A DNA stretch of 64,000 nt from Alphaproteobacteria bacterium (lineage in GTDB: Bacteria > Pseudomonadota > Alphaproteobacteria > Micavibrionales > Micavibrionaceae), in contig JAJRSA010000037.1 in assembly GCA_024279035.1 (NCBI GenBank), positions 1 to 64,000 on the forward strand, in the 5' to 3' direction. The notes below the pieces were generated by a model. The model saw nothing but the letters and a program-made list of their open reading frames with translations, had not been told where the DNA came from and ran no database searches. A program made the position numbers and the translations under genes. Of the stretch, positions 52,274-61,016 are shown piece by piece (positions within the stretch are counted from its first letter, which is position 1; each line of letters begins with the position of its first letter).

Positions 52274-53191
52274 ATGCCAGGTATTGTAGCACGTGTTTCG
52301 ACGTTTACGTTTAGTAATCGCTTGAACTCTGAGAATTTACGTATTCAGCGTGAATTGAATACAGCACAACTTCAGATTGCGTCTGGAAAGAAAAGTATCA
52401 ATTTTAAAGGAATCAGTGGAGACGTTCAAAGGCTGTTGAGTTCCGAGAGTGATTTGGCGCGCATATCAACACAAAATATAGTCGCACAAACCGCACAATC
52501 TCGTATTAATCAGATGTTTAGCTCTATGGGATCGATGCTGGATCTTGCCAATAATTTTGCACAGACATTGGCACAAAATTTAAGTGGTAATTTAACGACG
52601 CCCAACGATTTACAAGCGATTGCAACCAATTCAGAGCAAGCCTTAGCGGCACTTCTTAATGTTAATCTGGGGGGGCGCTATTTATTTTCAGGCTCTCAAA
52701 TTGATATCCCTCCCGTTGATCTTACCGATCCGCTCTATATTCCTCAAATTGTTCCATCCGTACCCAATGTCGCCTACTATCAAGGCGATAATGTGCAACA
52801 AAGTGTCACTGTGGCCGATGGCTATACACTAGATTATGGTGTCTTTGCAGATGATATAGGTTTTGAAAGATTACTCCGCGCGATGAATTTAGCCGCTAAT
52901 AATTCAAACAATACGGTTGCGATTAGTGAGGCCTTAGGACTCGTTAATCAGGCTGTGGATGATATAGCCACACGTCGAACAGATATCTCTTCAAAGGCAA
53001 CCCTGATTGAAGCGCAAATCCGAAATAATAATGATGAGGTGGGCTTGTTGCAGGATATTATATCCTCATTAGAAGATACAGATCTCGCAGAAGCCTCTGT
53101 GCGCTTGACCCAGTTTGAAACACAACTTGAAGCCTCCTATGCGACAACCGCGCGCGTGTTAAGGCTAAATCTTCATGACTTTATCAGATAA
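52274..53191 (+). CDS. flgL: Flagellar hook-filament junction protein FlgL (HAP3)
   Basis: The product has 305 residues. It begins VARVSTFTFSNRLNSENLRIQRELNTAQLQIASGKK, the flagellin-like N-terminal helix, and the core has AALLNVNLGGRYLFSGSQ, a FlgL hallmark. The C-terminal helix (LEDTDLAEASVRLTQFETQLEASYATTARVL) is flagellin-like. AAAGGAAA ribosome site. Last of the visible flagellar structural genes; its 3' end overlaps tag by 17 bases. Confidence 0.93.
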   Translation: MPGIVARVSTFTFSNRLNSENLRIQRELNTAQLQIASGKKSINFKGISGDVQRLLSSESDLARISTQNIVAQTAQSRINQMFSSMGSMLDLANNFAQTLAQNLSGNLTTPNDLQAIATNSEQALAALLNVNLGGRYLFSGSQIDIPPVDLTDPLYIPQIVPSVPNVAYYQGDNVQQSVTVADGYTLDYGVFADDIGFERLLRAMNLAANNSNNTVAISEALGLVNQAVDDIATRRTDISSKATLIEAQIRNNNDEVGLLQDIISSLEDTDLAEASVRLTQFETQLEASYATTARVLRLNLHDFIR

Positions 53192-53756
53192 CGGCCTTAT
53201 TCAAGGTACTGATGGGAAAATGCGGTGCTGGTGGTGTGGCGATAATCCGCTCTATATGGATTATCATGATTATGAATGGGGAAAGCCTGTCACGGATGAT
53301 CGTCTTTTGTTCGAAAAAATCTGTTTAGAAGGCTTTCAAGCTGGTTTAAGCTGGCTTACAATCTTAAAAAAGAGAGAAAATTTCAGAGACACTTTTCACG
53401 GGTTTGACTACAAAAAAATAATGAATTTTAATGAAAAAGATGTCGAACGCTTGCTACAAAATAAAGGCATCATCCGCCACCGTGGTAAAATAGAAGCCAC
53501 CCTCAATAATGCACACTGCATAGACACATTGATCGAGAGAGAAGGCTCTTTTTATGAACACATAAAACAGTTTAAGCCCTCTTTAAGAAAAACAGTGGAG
53601 ATCCCTGCCTTAACAGAGAGCTCAATAGCCCTCTCAAAAGACCTCAAACAAAGAGGCTTCAAATTCGTAGGGCCAACCACCCTCTATGCCTTTATGCAAG
53701 CAATGGGACTGGTCAATGATCATGTGCAGGGGTGTGATTTTATCTGTTGCGATTGA
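53175..53756 (+). CDS. tag: 3-methyladenine DNA glycosylase I
   Basis: The product has 193 residues from the ATG at 53175; an ATG at 53220 would give a start closer to the E. coli enzyme. Motifs: CWWCGDNPLYMDYHDYEWG with zinc ligands Cys and His, ICLEGFQAGLSWLTILKKRENFR, GIIRHRGKI and FVGPTTLYAFMQAMGLVNDHVQGC with the last His and Cys ligands. It removes 3-methyladenine from alkylated DNA. It overlaps flgL on the same strand, a chance operon partner. Confidence 0.95.
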   Translation: MTLSDNGLIQGTDGKMRCWWCGDNPLYMDYHDYEWGKPVTDDRLLFEKICLEGFQAGLSWLTILKKRENFRDTFHGFDYKKIMNFNEKDVERLLQNKGIIRHRGKIEATLNNAHCIDTLIEREGSFYEHIKQFKPSLRKTVEIPALTESSIALSKDLKQRGFKFVGPTTLYAFMQAMGLVNDHVQGCDFICCD

Positions 53757-53769
53757 GAAATGATCCTAT

Positions 53770-54786
53770 ATGGTGAATCTTATGTCCTTATCTTCAGAGT
53801 TATCCAGTTTTTTAAAACACTCTGCTCCTAATGTAGCAGAGCAAAGGCATGTTGCTGTCGCTGTCTCTGGGGGAGGAGATAGTATGGCGTTGTCTCATGC
53901 GCTCTTTAACGCTCTTCCTGATCATAATCTCCACTTTCTAACGGTTGATCATGGTTTGCGTTCTGAGGCGGTGCAGGAGGCTAAGCAGGTCAAAACATGG
54001 GTCTCTGCGTGGGGTGTTCATGAGACTTTGAGATGGATACATGAGGGCGTACACAGTAAGATTCAGGAAGACGCTCGTCATGCGCGTTATCGTTTGATGC
54101 TCGAGTATTGTAGACAACATGATATTCAAACACTTTTTCTAGGGCATCACCGAGATGATGTGATTGAAACCTTTCTGATGCGTTTAACAAGCGGGAGTGG
54201 TGTAGATGGGTTGGCTTCTATTGCGCCGATTGTAAAGGCGCAAGGTGTTTCTATTCTCCGTCCTTTCCATGCTCTGTCCCATGAAAACCTTACAACCTAT
54301 TGCCGTGTGCATGAGGTGCCATGGAGTGAGGATCCTAGCAATGACAAAGATCAATATAAGAGAGTTCGTTTTAGGAAGGCACAGGGGTTTCTAGCAGAAG
54401 AAGGGCTCACACCAGATCGTTTGTCGACAACCATTGAACGTATTGCACGGGCACGAGAGGCTTTGGAGCAGACAACCCTTAATTTTTTAGATGAAGTTTT
54501 AATAAATAAGAGTTTGAAAAAATTCGATTTTAATCTCATTAAATTTTGCAAATTACATGCAGAGTTTAAAATTAGAATGCTCTCTCTTGTTATTCAAGAT
54601 TTAAGAGGAGACAGCCATTATCCTCCTCGTCTTGAGAAATTAGAAAACCTTGTCTCAGATATTATTTGGGGGGTAGAGTTTAGAAAACGGACATTTTCAG
54701 GCTGCATCTTTCATGTCAATACAAAAGAGAATATCTTCATTGTTGAAAAAGAGGAGAGATCTAAAAAACGTTCCGAGGAGGCATAG
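53770..54786 (+). CDS. tilS: tRNA(Ile)-lysidine synthase
   Basis: The product has 338 residues; ATG at 53770 or 53782. N-terminal PP-loop ATPase: VAVAVSGGGDSMALS, FLTVDHGLRSEAVQEA, EDARHARYRLM, LFLGHHRDDVIETFLMRLTSGSGVDGLASI and WSEDPSNDKDQYKRVRFRK. It attaches lysine to C34 of the tRNA-Ile that reads AUA. The C-terminal region is shorter than in E. coli, as in many alphaproteobacteria. Its 3' end overlaps the opposite-strand gene by 26 bases. Confidence 0.93.
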   Translation: MVNLMSLSSELSSFLKHSAPNVAEQRHVAVAVSGGGDSMALSHALFNALPDHNLHFLTVDHGLRSEAVQEAKQVKTWVSAWGVHETLRWIHEGVHSKIQEDARHARYRLMLEYCRQHDIQTLFLGHHRDDVIETFLMRLTSGSGVDGLASIAPIVKAQGVSILRPFHALSHENLTTYCRVHEVPWSEDPSNDKDQYKRVRFRKAQGFLAEEGLTPDRLSTTIERIARAREALEQTTLNFLDEVLINKSLKKFDFNLIKFCKLHAEFKIRMLSLVIQDLRGDSHYPPRLEKLENLVSDIIWGVEFRKRTFSGCIFHVNTKENIFIVEKEERSKKRSEEA

Positions 54787-55306
54787 GGCGCATTTTAAGA
54801 TCTGTGATGGGGACTCGAGTGGAAGACATATCGTTTGTTGGTTGTTGTGTGTGCATGTCAACGAAAGCAACGGCAGAATGAGCATCCATTCTCTCAAGCA
54901 TTACAAGAGCTGCATTGAGGTTGTGTTCAGGGCGATCATTTTCTGGTGGCGTTGAGGGCGTATAGGAGGGGGTGTCTGTTAGGGAAAGCGCGTGTTCTCC
55001 TATATTTTTTCCTGTTTCCGCTTCTATCACAACGTTAACAAGTGCGCTTCCTGCGCCTAAAGCGCCTCCAAAAACAGCGCCTCCAACAATCTGTGAGATA
55101 GGTTTTATCCCATCTCCTGTTATCTTTTGGTAGGCAATATTCACCAGAGGGATGTGCTGAAGGGGGTTAATCATGTCAATAAGATCTGCAAAGCCGAATT
55201 CAGACTCTCTATTTTTCTCTGTTTTAGAGGCTGTGTTTTCTCCCCAAACAGGCATGCGCCCAGCAGTACGGGGGATATTTTGAGTGTCGTATATATTAGA
55301 ATCCAT
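54761..55306 (-). CDS. Unknown protein with glycine-zipper-like segment
   Basis: The product has 181 residues. The central block FADLIDMINPLQHIPLVNIAYQKITGDGIKP is followed by a glycine-rich hydrophobic stretch IVGGAVFGGALGAGSALVNVVI, which could insert in a membrane as a zipper helix. The rest is polar and Pro/Thr-rich. No signal peptide. I do not know a function. It is near flagellar genes and next to a regulator. Confidence 0.65.
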   Translation of the reverse strand: MDSNIYDTQNIPRTAGRMPVWGENTASKTEKNRESEFGFADLIDMINPLQHIPLVNIAYQKITGDGIKPISQIVGGAVFGGALGAGSALVNVVIEAETGKNIGEHALSLTDTPSYTPSTPPENDRPEHNLNAALVMLERMDAHSAVAFVDMHTQQPTNDMSSTRVPITDLKMRPMPPRNVF

Positions 55307-55399
55307 TATATTTTTTCTCTCCTGATAAAGTAAAATGCAACTCTTATGCCACTTTGTACATTAGGGGATGAAAAAAGAAGACGCTTTGTATAGAATAAC

Positions 55400-55969
55400 G
55401 TGATGGACACATTAATATTATATACAAACTCCCCGTCTTTTTTTTCTGAAATCAAGGCAAAAAAGTCTCTTTTGGACTCTGTGCTTGAAAGTGATCTTCT
55501 TATAGAAAGGAAGGAAGGGAAGAAAGAGGGCTTTGCGCTGGAGAGAGAAGGAGAGGGCGTGTTTCATGAGATTCAAAAACCTCTTCGATTAGGAAAAATG
55601 ATTGATGCCTTACATGTTTCTCTTTTGGATGATCAACATAAGCCCTTGTTCTTGAGGGGGATGAAAGAAATTGATCTTGGTCAGTATATACTCTTGTCGC
55701 GGGAGATGATCCTTAAGAAGACAGGCTCGGATCAAGAAATTATAGTGACAGAAAAAGAGAGGGATATGTTGATGTGTTTATATAACTCTTTATCTCATAC
55801 TATTAAAAAAGAAACTCTTTTGGAGGATGTCTGGGGATATAAGAAAGGGATAGAGACTCATACATTGGAAACACATATTTATCGATTGCGTCAAAAAGTA
55901 GAGGTGGATCCCTCTAACCCCACATGGATTGTGACGACAGAAGAAGGCTATAAGTTAAACTGTGTATGA
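55400..55969 (+). CDS. OmpR-type winged-helix regulator with degenerate receiver domain
   Basis: The product has 189 residues. The C-terminal 95 residues are a Trans_reg_C winged helix: VTEKERDMLMCLYNSLSHTIKKETLLEDVWGY, ETHTLETHIYRLRQKVEVDP and IVTTEEGYKLNC. The first 90 residues have the length of a shortened receiver, with no clear acidic pocket or phosphoacceptor Asp in the usual place, so control by phosphorylation is unlikely. Some Rhizobiales use such orphan OmpR-type proteins (FtcR) for flagellar genes. The nearness of the flg operon makes a similar role possible here. Confidence 0.78.
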   Translation: MMDTLILYTNSPSFFSEIKAKKSLLDSVLESDLLIERKEGKKEGFALEREGEGVFHEIQKPLRLGKMIDALHVSLLDDQHKPLFLRGMKEIDLGQYILLSREMILKKTGSDQEIIVTEKERDMLMCLYNSLSHTIKKETLLEDVWGYKKGIETHTLETHIYRLRQKVEVDPSNPTWIVTTEEGYKLNCV

Positions 55970-56475
55970 GCCTCTTGAATGGCGTCTTTGACGCTATCAA
56001 AAAATGTTCCTTTGCGAGAAAGGATAAGATAGTTAACTCCCTGTTGTTTAAGGGCACTCAAATCTTGTAAAAGCTGTTCGACAAGAGGGCGCTCTTTCTC
56101 TGAGAGTGTTGCATGATCACCAGAGAGAGGGGCTGTTTCTGTAATATGTAGTGTGCGTGGCGTGTTTCCCGCTCGTTTTTGATACGCATTCGTTGCATAA
56201 GAGGAGGGTGTTGTTGTCGTGGAAGAGGGACGTTCTGCGTTTTGATTAAAAATAGGGTTCTTATCCCCCAAAAGGGAATGGAGAAAAGAACTCAGCGCCT
56301 CAACAGACACATCTGTCTCATCCTCCCATAAAGGGTTGTCCTGAGGGTCTGTGTGTTCATCCTTTTGTTTATGGTGCTCATGGAGAGGCTCTTTGCGTTT
56401 TATATCCTGCCGTGTATCCGTGTTTTCGGTATGTCGAAACAAGGTTTTAAAAAGAGGGTCAATGCGCGAAAACAT
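55948..56475 (-). CDS. Unknown hydrophilic protein
   Basis: The product has 175 residues. The N-terminal 60 residues are rich in His, Lys, Asp and Glu. An STTTTPSS linker leads to the C-terminal part LVEQLLQDLSALKQQGVNYLILSRKGTFFDSVKDAIQEA, which looks like an ordered alpha/beta unit. No signal peptide or membrane segment. The 3' end overlaps the convergent regulator gene by 22 bases. Function unknown. Confidence 0.6.
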   Translation of the reverse strand: MFSRIDPLFKTLFRHTENTDTRQDIKRKEPLHEHHKQKDEHTDPQDNPLWEDETDVSVEALSSFLHSLLGDKNPIFNQNAERPSSTTTTPSSYATNAYQKRAGNTPRTLHITETAPLSGDHATLSEKERPLVEQLLQDLSALKQQGVNYLILSRKGTFFDSVKDAIQEAHTQFNL

Positions 56476-56585
56476 AATTTTATACTATGGTGTTGTATAT
56501 AGAGTTGTCCATTTAAAAAGGACTTGCGTTTCTTTTTAAGTTATGTTAAATATATAGATCTTTTAAACTACACTGGATTTTAATA

Positions 56586-57353
56586 ATGAATAAAAACAAA
56601 AACATTAATCTAATTCCCCTCTTTAATGCCGTTGAAAAAGAGGGTCTTCCTGCAGAAGATTTTCATAAAACCCCATCCTCTATGTTGGGTTTTGCGGGCG
56701 CTTTACTTAAAAATAATGAAGAGTTAACACAATTAGCCTATACAGATTGTCTTACAAAATTAAAAAATAGATCTGCTTTGCAGAAAAATGTTGGTGATAA
56801 GAGGTCTTACAGTTCTTCTGAGAAGGGAGATTCTATTCTCATGATTGATCTGGACAAATTTAAAGATATTAATGACACGCATGGCCATGCGGCAGGAGAC
56901 GCTGTTTTGCAAGAATTTTCCTCTCGTTTAGAAGGCTGTCTTCGTACAAGTGATGGTTTTTCTTCTTTAGGAGGGGGCGCTTTTCGTCTTGGAGGAGATG
57001 AGTTTGTTGTCGCCCTATGGGGATGTGATGCAGAAAATGCAAAGAGAATTGTTCAAATTATAGAGAAAAAATGTTTTACAGGCCCCGTTGTTTTTGGTGA
57101 GTTAACACTGCCTCTGGCAGGAAGTATTGGTTTTGCACATTGTCCAGAGGGCGTTACTACGGCGGAATTGTTGGAACAGACAATAAAAGACGCGGATGTG
57201 GTTTTATACGAAGCGAAGAGAGCTCGTAAGGGACCGGAAATTATTGAAAATTATTCTATACAGCCAGGGGTGATTGCTTATCTGGAGAAGGGAAAAACTC
57301 AAGATTGGATTTCATCTGCAGAGAAGCGGTTCTTAAATCCTTTTCCTTCATAA
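56586..57353 (+). CDS. Diguanylate cyclase (GGDEF domain)
   Basis: The product has 255 residues, with no membrane or recognisable sensor domain in the first 45. GGDEF begins at YTDCLTKLKNRSAL; ILMIDLDKFKDINDTHGHAAGD gives the metal- and substrate-binding part, and GGDEF is intact at 136-140. It makes c-di-GMP from GTP. The usual inhibitory RxxD five residues before GGDEF is displaced: RTSD is at 120-123, with an extra Gly/Ser-rich GFSSLGGGAF between. Its last 98 bases overlap the convergent BPL_N-like gene. Confidence 0.92.
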   Translation: MNKNKNINLIPLFNAVEKEGLPAEDFHKTPSSMLGFAGALLKNNEELTQLAYTDCLTKLKNRSALQKNVGDKRSYSSSEKGDSILMIDLDKFKDINDTHGHAAGDAVLQEFSSRLEGCLRTSDGFSSLGGGAFRLGGDEFVVALWGCDAENAKRIVQIIEKKCFTGPVVFGELTLPLAGSIGFAHCPEGVTTAELLEQTIKDADVVLYEAKRARKGPEIIENYSIQPGVIAYLEKGKTQDWISSAEKRFLNPFPS

Positions 57354-58134
57354 TATCTCTCTTCACAGCATGTTGTGCCATGCGTCCGAGTAAAGCTAGC
57401 ATGAACTGAGAGCGTAAAACTTCATGGGGGCGTAGTGCCTCATTTATGTCTTTTAGACTCTGAGGAGGTTTTTTTTGGTAGCCATAGTGAGGTTCAATGC
57501 CTGAGGCAATGACGAATCCGTGCCCTATATTTTTTTCGACAATGGCTGGACGTTTTACTCCATTGTAGACGTAATGTGCTATTACTTTAGTGTTTACATC
57601 TAAGTCTTTGAAACTGCATCCATTTGAATAGGCGAGATAAAGCTCTGTGACCTGACCATCCAGTATACATTCTATAGGTGTGATGATGGAGTGATGTATC
57701 TTTCTGTTTGGATCAACCTCTTTTCCTAAACCCAGAAGGGGGCCATAGGCAGTTCCTGAAAAAAGAGGCGTTGAAGAGTTTTTTTCCTTCCTGTGATAAG
57801 GAGGTGTTGGAGAATTGAACTCTATTTTCTGAAACGCATGATAAGCACTTGCACAGATGCGCCATGACACTCCTCCACGTTCAATATATTGATACTCCAG
57901 ACGTCTTATTTTTTCTGTGAGGAGGGTGTTATATGTAGACTTTTCTCCCGTTATAGGAGGCATGACGACCAAGCATGTTGTTTGAGGATTCCACATGCCT
58001 GGATGAGATAAGCCCTGTTCGTCAACGGTATGAATGGCGATGTTCTGTCCAAAAACAGTGCGCAGAGTTGGAATTAAAAAAGATGTGGCTGTGTTGTACC
58101 GTCTATCACTCAGGAGGTAAATACAGGCTGTCAT
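57256..58134 (-). CDS. Biotin-ligase N-terminal-like (BPL_N, glutamine amidotransferase fold) protein
   Basis: The product has 292 residues. The pattern CLVVMPPITGEKSTYNTLL, then YIERGGVSWRICASAYHAF, places a Cys at the class I amidotransferase nucleophile elbow. SGTAYGPLLG follows, as in the BPL_N domain of eukaryotic-type biotin ligases and related stand-alone bacterial proteins. The biotin ligase catalytic part is absent. The C-terminal 60 residues are variable. Last gene of the DUF465-purE-SBP run. Reaction unknown. Confidence 0.65.
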   Translation of the reverse strand: MTACIYLLSDRRYNTATSFLIPTLRTVFGQNIAIHTVDEQGLSHPGMWNPQTTCLVVMPPITGEKSTYNTLLTEKIRRLEYQYIERGGVSWRICASAYHAFQKIEFNSPTPPYHRKEKNSSTPLFSGTAYGPLLGLGKEVDPNRKIHHSIITPIECILDGQVTELYLAYSNGCSFKDLDVNTKVIAHYVYNGVKRPAIVEKNIGHGFVIASGIEPHYGYQKKPPQSLKDINEALRPHEVLRSQFMLALLGRMAQHAVKRDIMKEKDLRTASLQMKSNLEFFPSPDKQSPLAV

Positions 58135-58203
58135 GGTGTATGTCTAACAGGTGTGCACAGAAATTCAAGCTGTTCACAGGCTGTGTTATTTGAGTGTGTT
58201 CAA

Positions 58204-59154
58204 TTATTGTCTCTCTTCCATGGGAAATCTAGTTTTATTCTCAGGTCTACAACTTAAAATAAAACTCAAACTGTCAATAAATTTTTCATAATTTATTTTT
58301 GTGTGCGGGGCAATCCAGTGTATTTGTCTCTCGACTTGTGCCCAAAAATCATCGGGGATGGGGGTGATGTCAAAAGAGATCTCTGTTTGAACCTGTTTAA
58401 ATATACGAAACTCCATCTTCATGGTTTTTGCTAGAATATGAGCTGTTGCTTCTCTATTTTCATTGGCAAAGTGAGTGGCAATTTTCAAGGTTTTAAGAAT
58501 AGTTTGAATGTCATTTTCTCTTTTTTTAAGCGCTTTGTCGGTGACACCAAGAATTACATGGAATTTAAAGAACCCTTTATTGGGTAAAAGGGTGATGGGT
58601 ATATTTTCACGGGAGGCCGCTAAACGAATGTTGGTCGCAAAGGGTTGCCAGAGACTGCATGCCTCAATATTTCCCAGAAGAAGTTCCTTTTCCATTTGAT
58701 CTGTCCTCACGGGGATGAGATCTATGCTTTCAAGTCTAATTCCATAGTGATGACAAAAATAATCAATGAACATATGAGAGGAGGTGCGAGGCATATATCC
58801 AAGCTTCTTCCCAATCAGGTCAGCAGGCTCTTTGATATGACGGTCACTGCGCGCCAGAATCTGGCCGTCTTCTCGAATCTGTGTACAGGCGAGGAGTTTA
58901 ATCTTTAGCTTTTTCTCTAAAGCCAAAGACGCTACATTAATATCAATGACATTGCCCACATCAATCCACCCTTTTTGAAGGGCTTGCATGGTCTTTTTCC
59001 CTGTTAAAAACTCTCTGAAATCTATATCAAGCCTTTGATCACGGAAAAAATACTTCTCCTTCGCCAAAAACGGCATAAAAGAAATCGCAGGGGTGAGGCC
59101 GAATGTGAGAGAGGGTGTTTTTTTATTCGGGAGCATCAGCCACAGACTCTTCAT
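58204..59154 (-). CDS. NMT1/SsuA-like substrate-binding protein without signal peptide
   Basis: The product has 316 residues from the ATG at 59154, which follows AGAGAAC; other in-frame ATGs are at 59175 and 59136. The type II periplasmic fold is seen in [68 protein letters not shown] and [13 protein letters not shown]. There is no N-terminal hydrophobic segment for export. No permease or ATPase is adjacent. It overlaps purE by 32 bases. The ligand is unknown; a cytoplasmic binding or enzyme role, as in THI5-type proteins, cannot be excluded. Confidence 0.7.
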   Translation of the reverse strand: MKSLWLMLPNKKTPSLTFGLTPAISFMPFLAKEKYFFRDQRLDIDFREFLTGKKTMQALQKGWIDVGNVIDINVASLALEKKLKIKLLACTQIREDGQILARSDRHIKEPADLIGKKLGYMPRTSSHMFIDYFCHHYGIRLESIDLIPVRTDQMEKELLLGNIEACSLWQPFATNIRLAASRENIPITLLPNKGFFKFHVILGVTDKALKKRENDIQTILKTLKIATHFANENREATAHILAKTMKMEFRIFKQVQTEISFDITPIPDDFWAQVERQIHWIAPHTKINYEKFIDSLSFILSCRPENKTRFPMEERQ

Positions 59155-59620
59155 GTTCTCTGCGGAGATCATCAAGAGCTATACGGGTGTCTTCACACTC
59201 AATACTTAGAATAGACGCCGCTAAAAGTGCAGCATTTTTGGCGCCGGATTCGCCGATAGCCAATGTACCGACGGGGATTCCACCAGGCATTTGAGCAATA
59301 GACAAGAGGCTGTCCATACCTTTGAGGGCTTTGCTTTCTATAGGAACGCCCAAGACAGGGAGGCTTGTCCAGCTGGCGGTCATGCCGGGGAGGTGGGCCG
59401 CGCCTCCTGCGCCAGCAATAATGACTTTGAGGCCTCTGTCTCTGGCTGTTTTGGCATAGGCGACCATGCGGTCTGGGGTGCGGTGGGCAGAGATGATTTT
59501 GCACTCGTGTGGAATATTTAATTCTTCAAGAATGGCGTGGGCTTTATCCATAGTGGGCCAATCAGATTGAGAGCCCATAATAAGTCCAACAAGGGGGTGT
59601 TTTTCGTTTTTACAATTCAT
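59123..59620 (-). CDS. purE: N5-carboxyaminoimidazole ribonucleotide mutase PurE
   Basis: The product has 165 residues. PurE motifs: [42 protein letters not shown] and [24 protein letters not shown]. The class I form converts N5-CAIR to CAIR in purine synthesis. purK, its usual neighbour, is absent. The C-terminal tail ([14 protein letters not shown]) is a little longer than usual. Confidence 0.96.
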   Translation of the reverse strand: MNCKNEKHPLVGLIMGSQSDWPTMDKAHAILEELNIPHECKIISAHRTPDRMVAYAKTARDRGLKVIIAGAGGAAHLPGMTASWTSLPVLGVPIESKALKGMDSLLSIAQMPGGIPVGTLAIGESGAKNAALLAASILSIECEDTRIALDDLRREHEESVADAPE

Positions 59621-59623
59621 GAT

Positions 59624-59824
59624 CTACGCTATAATATCAGGGATCAGGTCGTTTTCGATCTTTTCAATGATGTCTTTAAGTTGAAGTTTACGTTTTTTGA
59701 GACGTTGGAGTTGAAGAGCATCGACCACAGGCATCTCAACCAAGCGACTAATCGCTTCATCTAAGCCTTGGTGTTCATGCCTCAATTCCGTCAGTTTTTC
59801 ACGAAGAGCGTCTTCATCTTCCAT
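59624..59824 (-). CDS. DUF465 (YdcH-like) small protein
   Basis: The product has 66 residues from the ATG at 59824; the frame runs open to 59902 but the extra part is unlike the family. It begins MEDEDALREKLTELRHEHQG and contains LQRLKKRKLQLKDIIEKIE, a helical hairpin typical of DUF465. Common in Alphaproteobacteria, of unknown function. It is three bases from purE, as often seen. Confidence 0.85.
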   Translation of the reverse strand: MEDEDALREKLTELRHEHQGLDEAISRLVEMPVVDALQLQRLKKRKLQLKDIIEKIENDLIPDIIA

Positions 59825-59923
59825 AAATTGTCTATAATTCTTTAATTCGTTATTATTGGTCTTTTTGTTTGATCCTAAATAGTATACCAAACTTATAGAC
59901 ATTTTTTAAGAGGTTTTATTGAT

Positions 59924-61015
59924 ATGAGTAAAAAAATAGGAATTCTAACAAGTGGTGGCGATTGTGCTGGCTTGAATGCAGTGATTCGCGCGGCGGTTCA
60001 TCGCTCTCATCTTTTAGGATGGGAAATCTATGGAATCAAAGATGGGACACATGGATTACTTGTGGATCCTCCTCAATATAAAAAACTGGACCCCAATGAT
60101 TTTGACGGGAATATTATGCGCCGTGGGGGGACGGTTTTAGGGACAACCAATAAAGGAAACCCGTTTGCTTTTCCTATGCCAGATGGAACGCTCAAAGATC
60201 GCTCGGGTGAAATTATTGATAATTTCAAGAAAATTGGCTTGGAAGCTGTGATTACAATTGGTGGCGATGGAAGCTTTGCAATTTTGAGGAAACTTGCCCA
60301 ACAGGGCGGTATTAACATGGTGGGTGTCCCTAAAACCATCGATAATGATATCGGGTGTACGGAAGCATCTGTTGGATTTGATACGGCGGTAGCTGTGGCG
60401 ACAGAAGCTCTTGATCGTTTGCAACCAACGGCCGCAAGTCATGACCGTGTTATGGTGTTGGAAGTGATGGGACGTGATGCAGGGCATATTGCACTTACGG
60501 CTGGAATTGCAGGGGGCGCAGACGTCATTCTTATTCCTGAGATCCCTTACTCTCTGGAGAGTGTCAATAAGAAAATCAAAAGCGTTATGGAGAGTGGGCG
60601 TAATTTTGCACTTGTGGTAGTCTCTGAGGCTGTCAAAACAGAAGGTGGCGAAAAATACGAAGTTGAATATACAGATGGACAAAAGCGCTATGGAGGTATT
60701 GGTAACTATATAGGAGCTAAGATCACCGAAGCCACGGGATCTGAAACGCGGGTCACGAACTTGGGGCATGTGCAACGCGGGTCTCCTCCCACATATAATG
60801 ATCGTTTGATCGCCTCTGCCTTCGGCGTGCGTGCTGTTGATTTGATTGCAGAGGGGAAATATGACAGAATGGTGGCATGGAAAAATAGGTCTGTTGTGGA
60901 TGTTCCTATTGAAGAGGCCATTGCGGCCTATCAAGATGTGCAACCCGATGATACTCTTGTCCATACGGCGCGCGCTTTGGGAATTTCTCTCGGGGATAAT
61001 GATAAGGTAAAATAA
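59924..61015 (+). CDS. pfkA: 6-phosphofructokinase
   Basis: The product has 363 residues. GILTSGGDCAGLNAVIRAAV, TIGGDGSFAIL, GVPKTIDNDIGCTEASVGFDTAV, MGRDAGHIAL and NLGHVQRGSPPTYNDR are intact. Glycine in GGDGS (rather than GGDD) is linked to ATP as phosphate donor, while lysine in PKTIDND is shared with pyrophosphate-using and mixed-type enzymes. ATP use is therefore likely but should be tested. It is one base from the next gene, so probably leads an operon with the PH-domain genes. Confidence 0.93.
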   Translation: MSKKIGILTSGGDCAGLNAVIRAAVHRSHLLGWEIYGIKDGTHGLLVDPPQYKKLDPNDFDGNIMRRGGTVLGTTNKGNPFAFPMPDGTLKDRSGEIIDNFKKIGLEAVITIGGDGSFAILRKLAQQGGINMVGVPKTIDNDIGCTEASVGFDTAVAVATEALDRLQPTAASHDRVMVLEVMGRDAGHIALTAGIAGGADVILIPEIPYSLESVNKKIKSVMESGRNFALVVVSEAVKTEGGEKYEVEYTDGQKRYGGIGNYIGAKITEATGSETRVTNLGHVQRGSPPTYNDRLIASAFGVRAVDLIAEGKYDRMVAWKNRSVVDVPIEEAIAAYQDVQPDDTLVHTARALGISLGDNDKVK

Positions 61016-61016
61016 T

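Noticed and set aside
59825-59902. Longer N-terminus for the DUF465 protein
   Set aside because: The extra residues are unlike the family and would take up most of the divergent promoter region ahead of pfkA.
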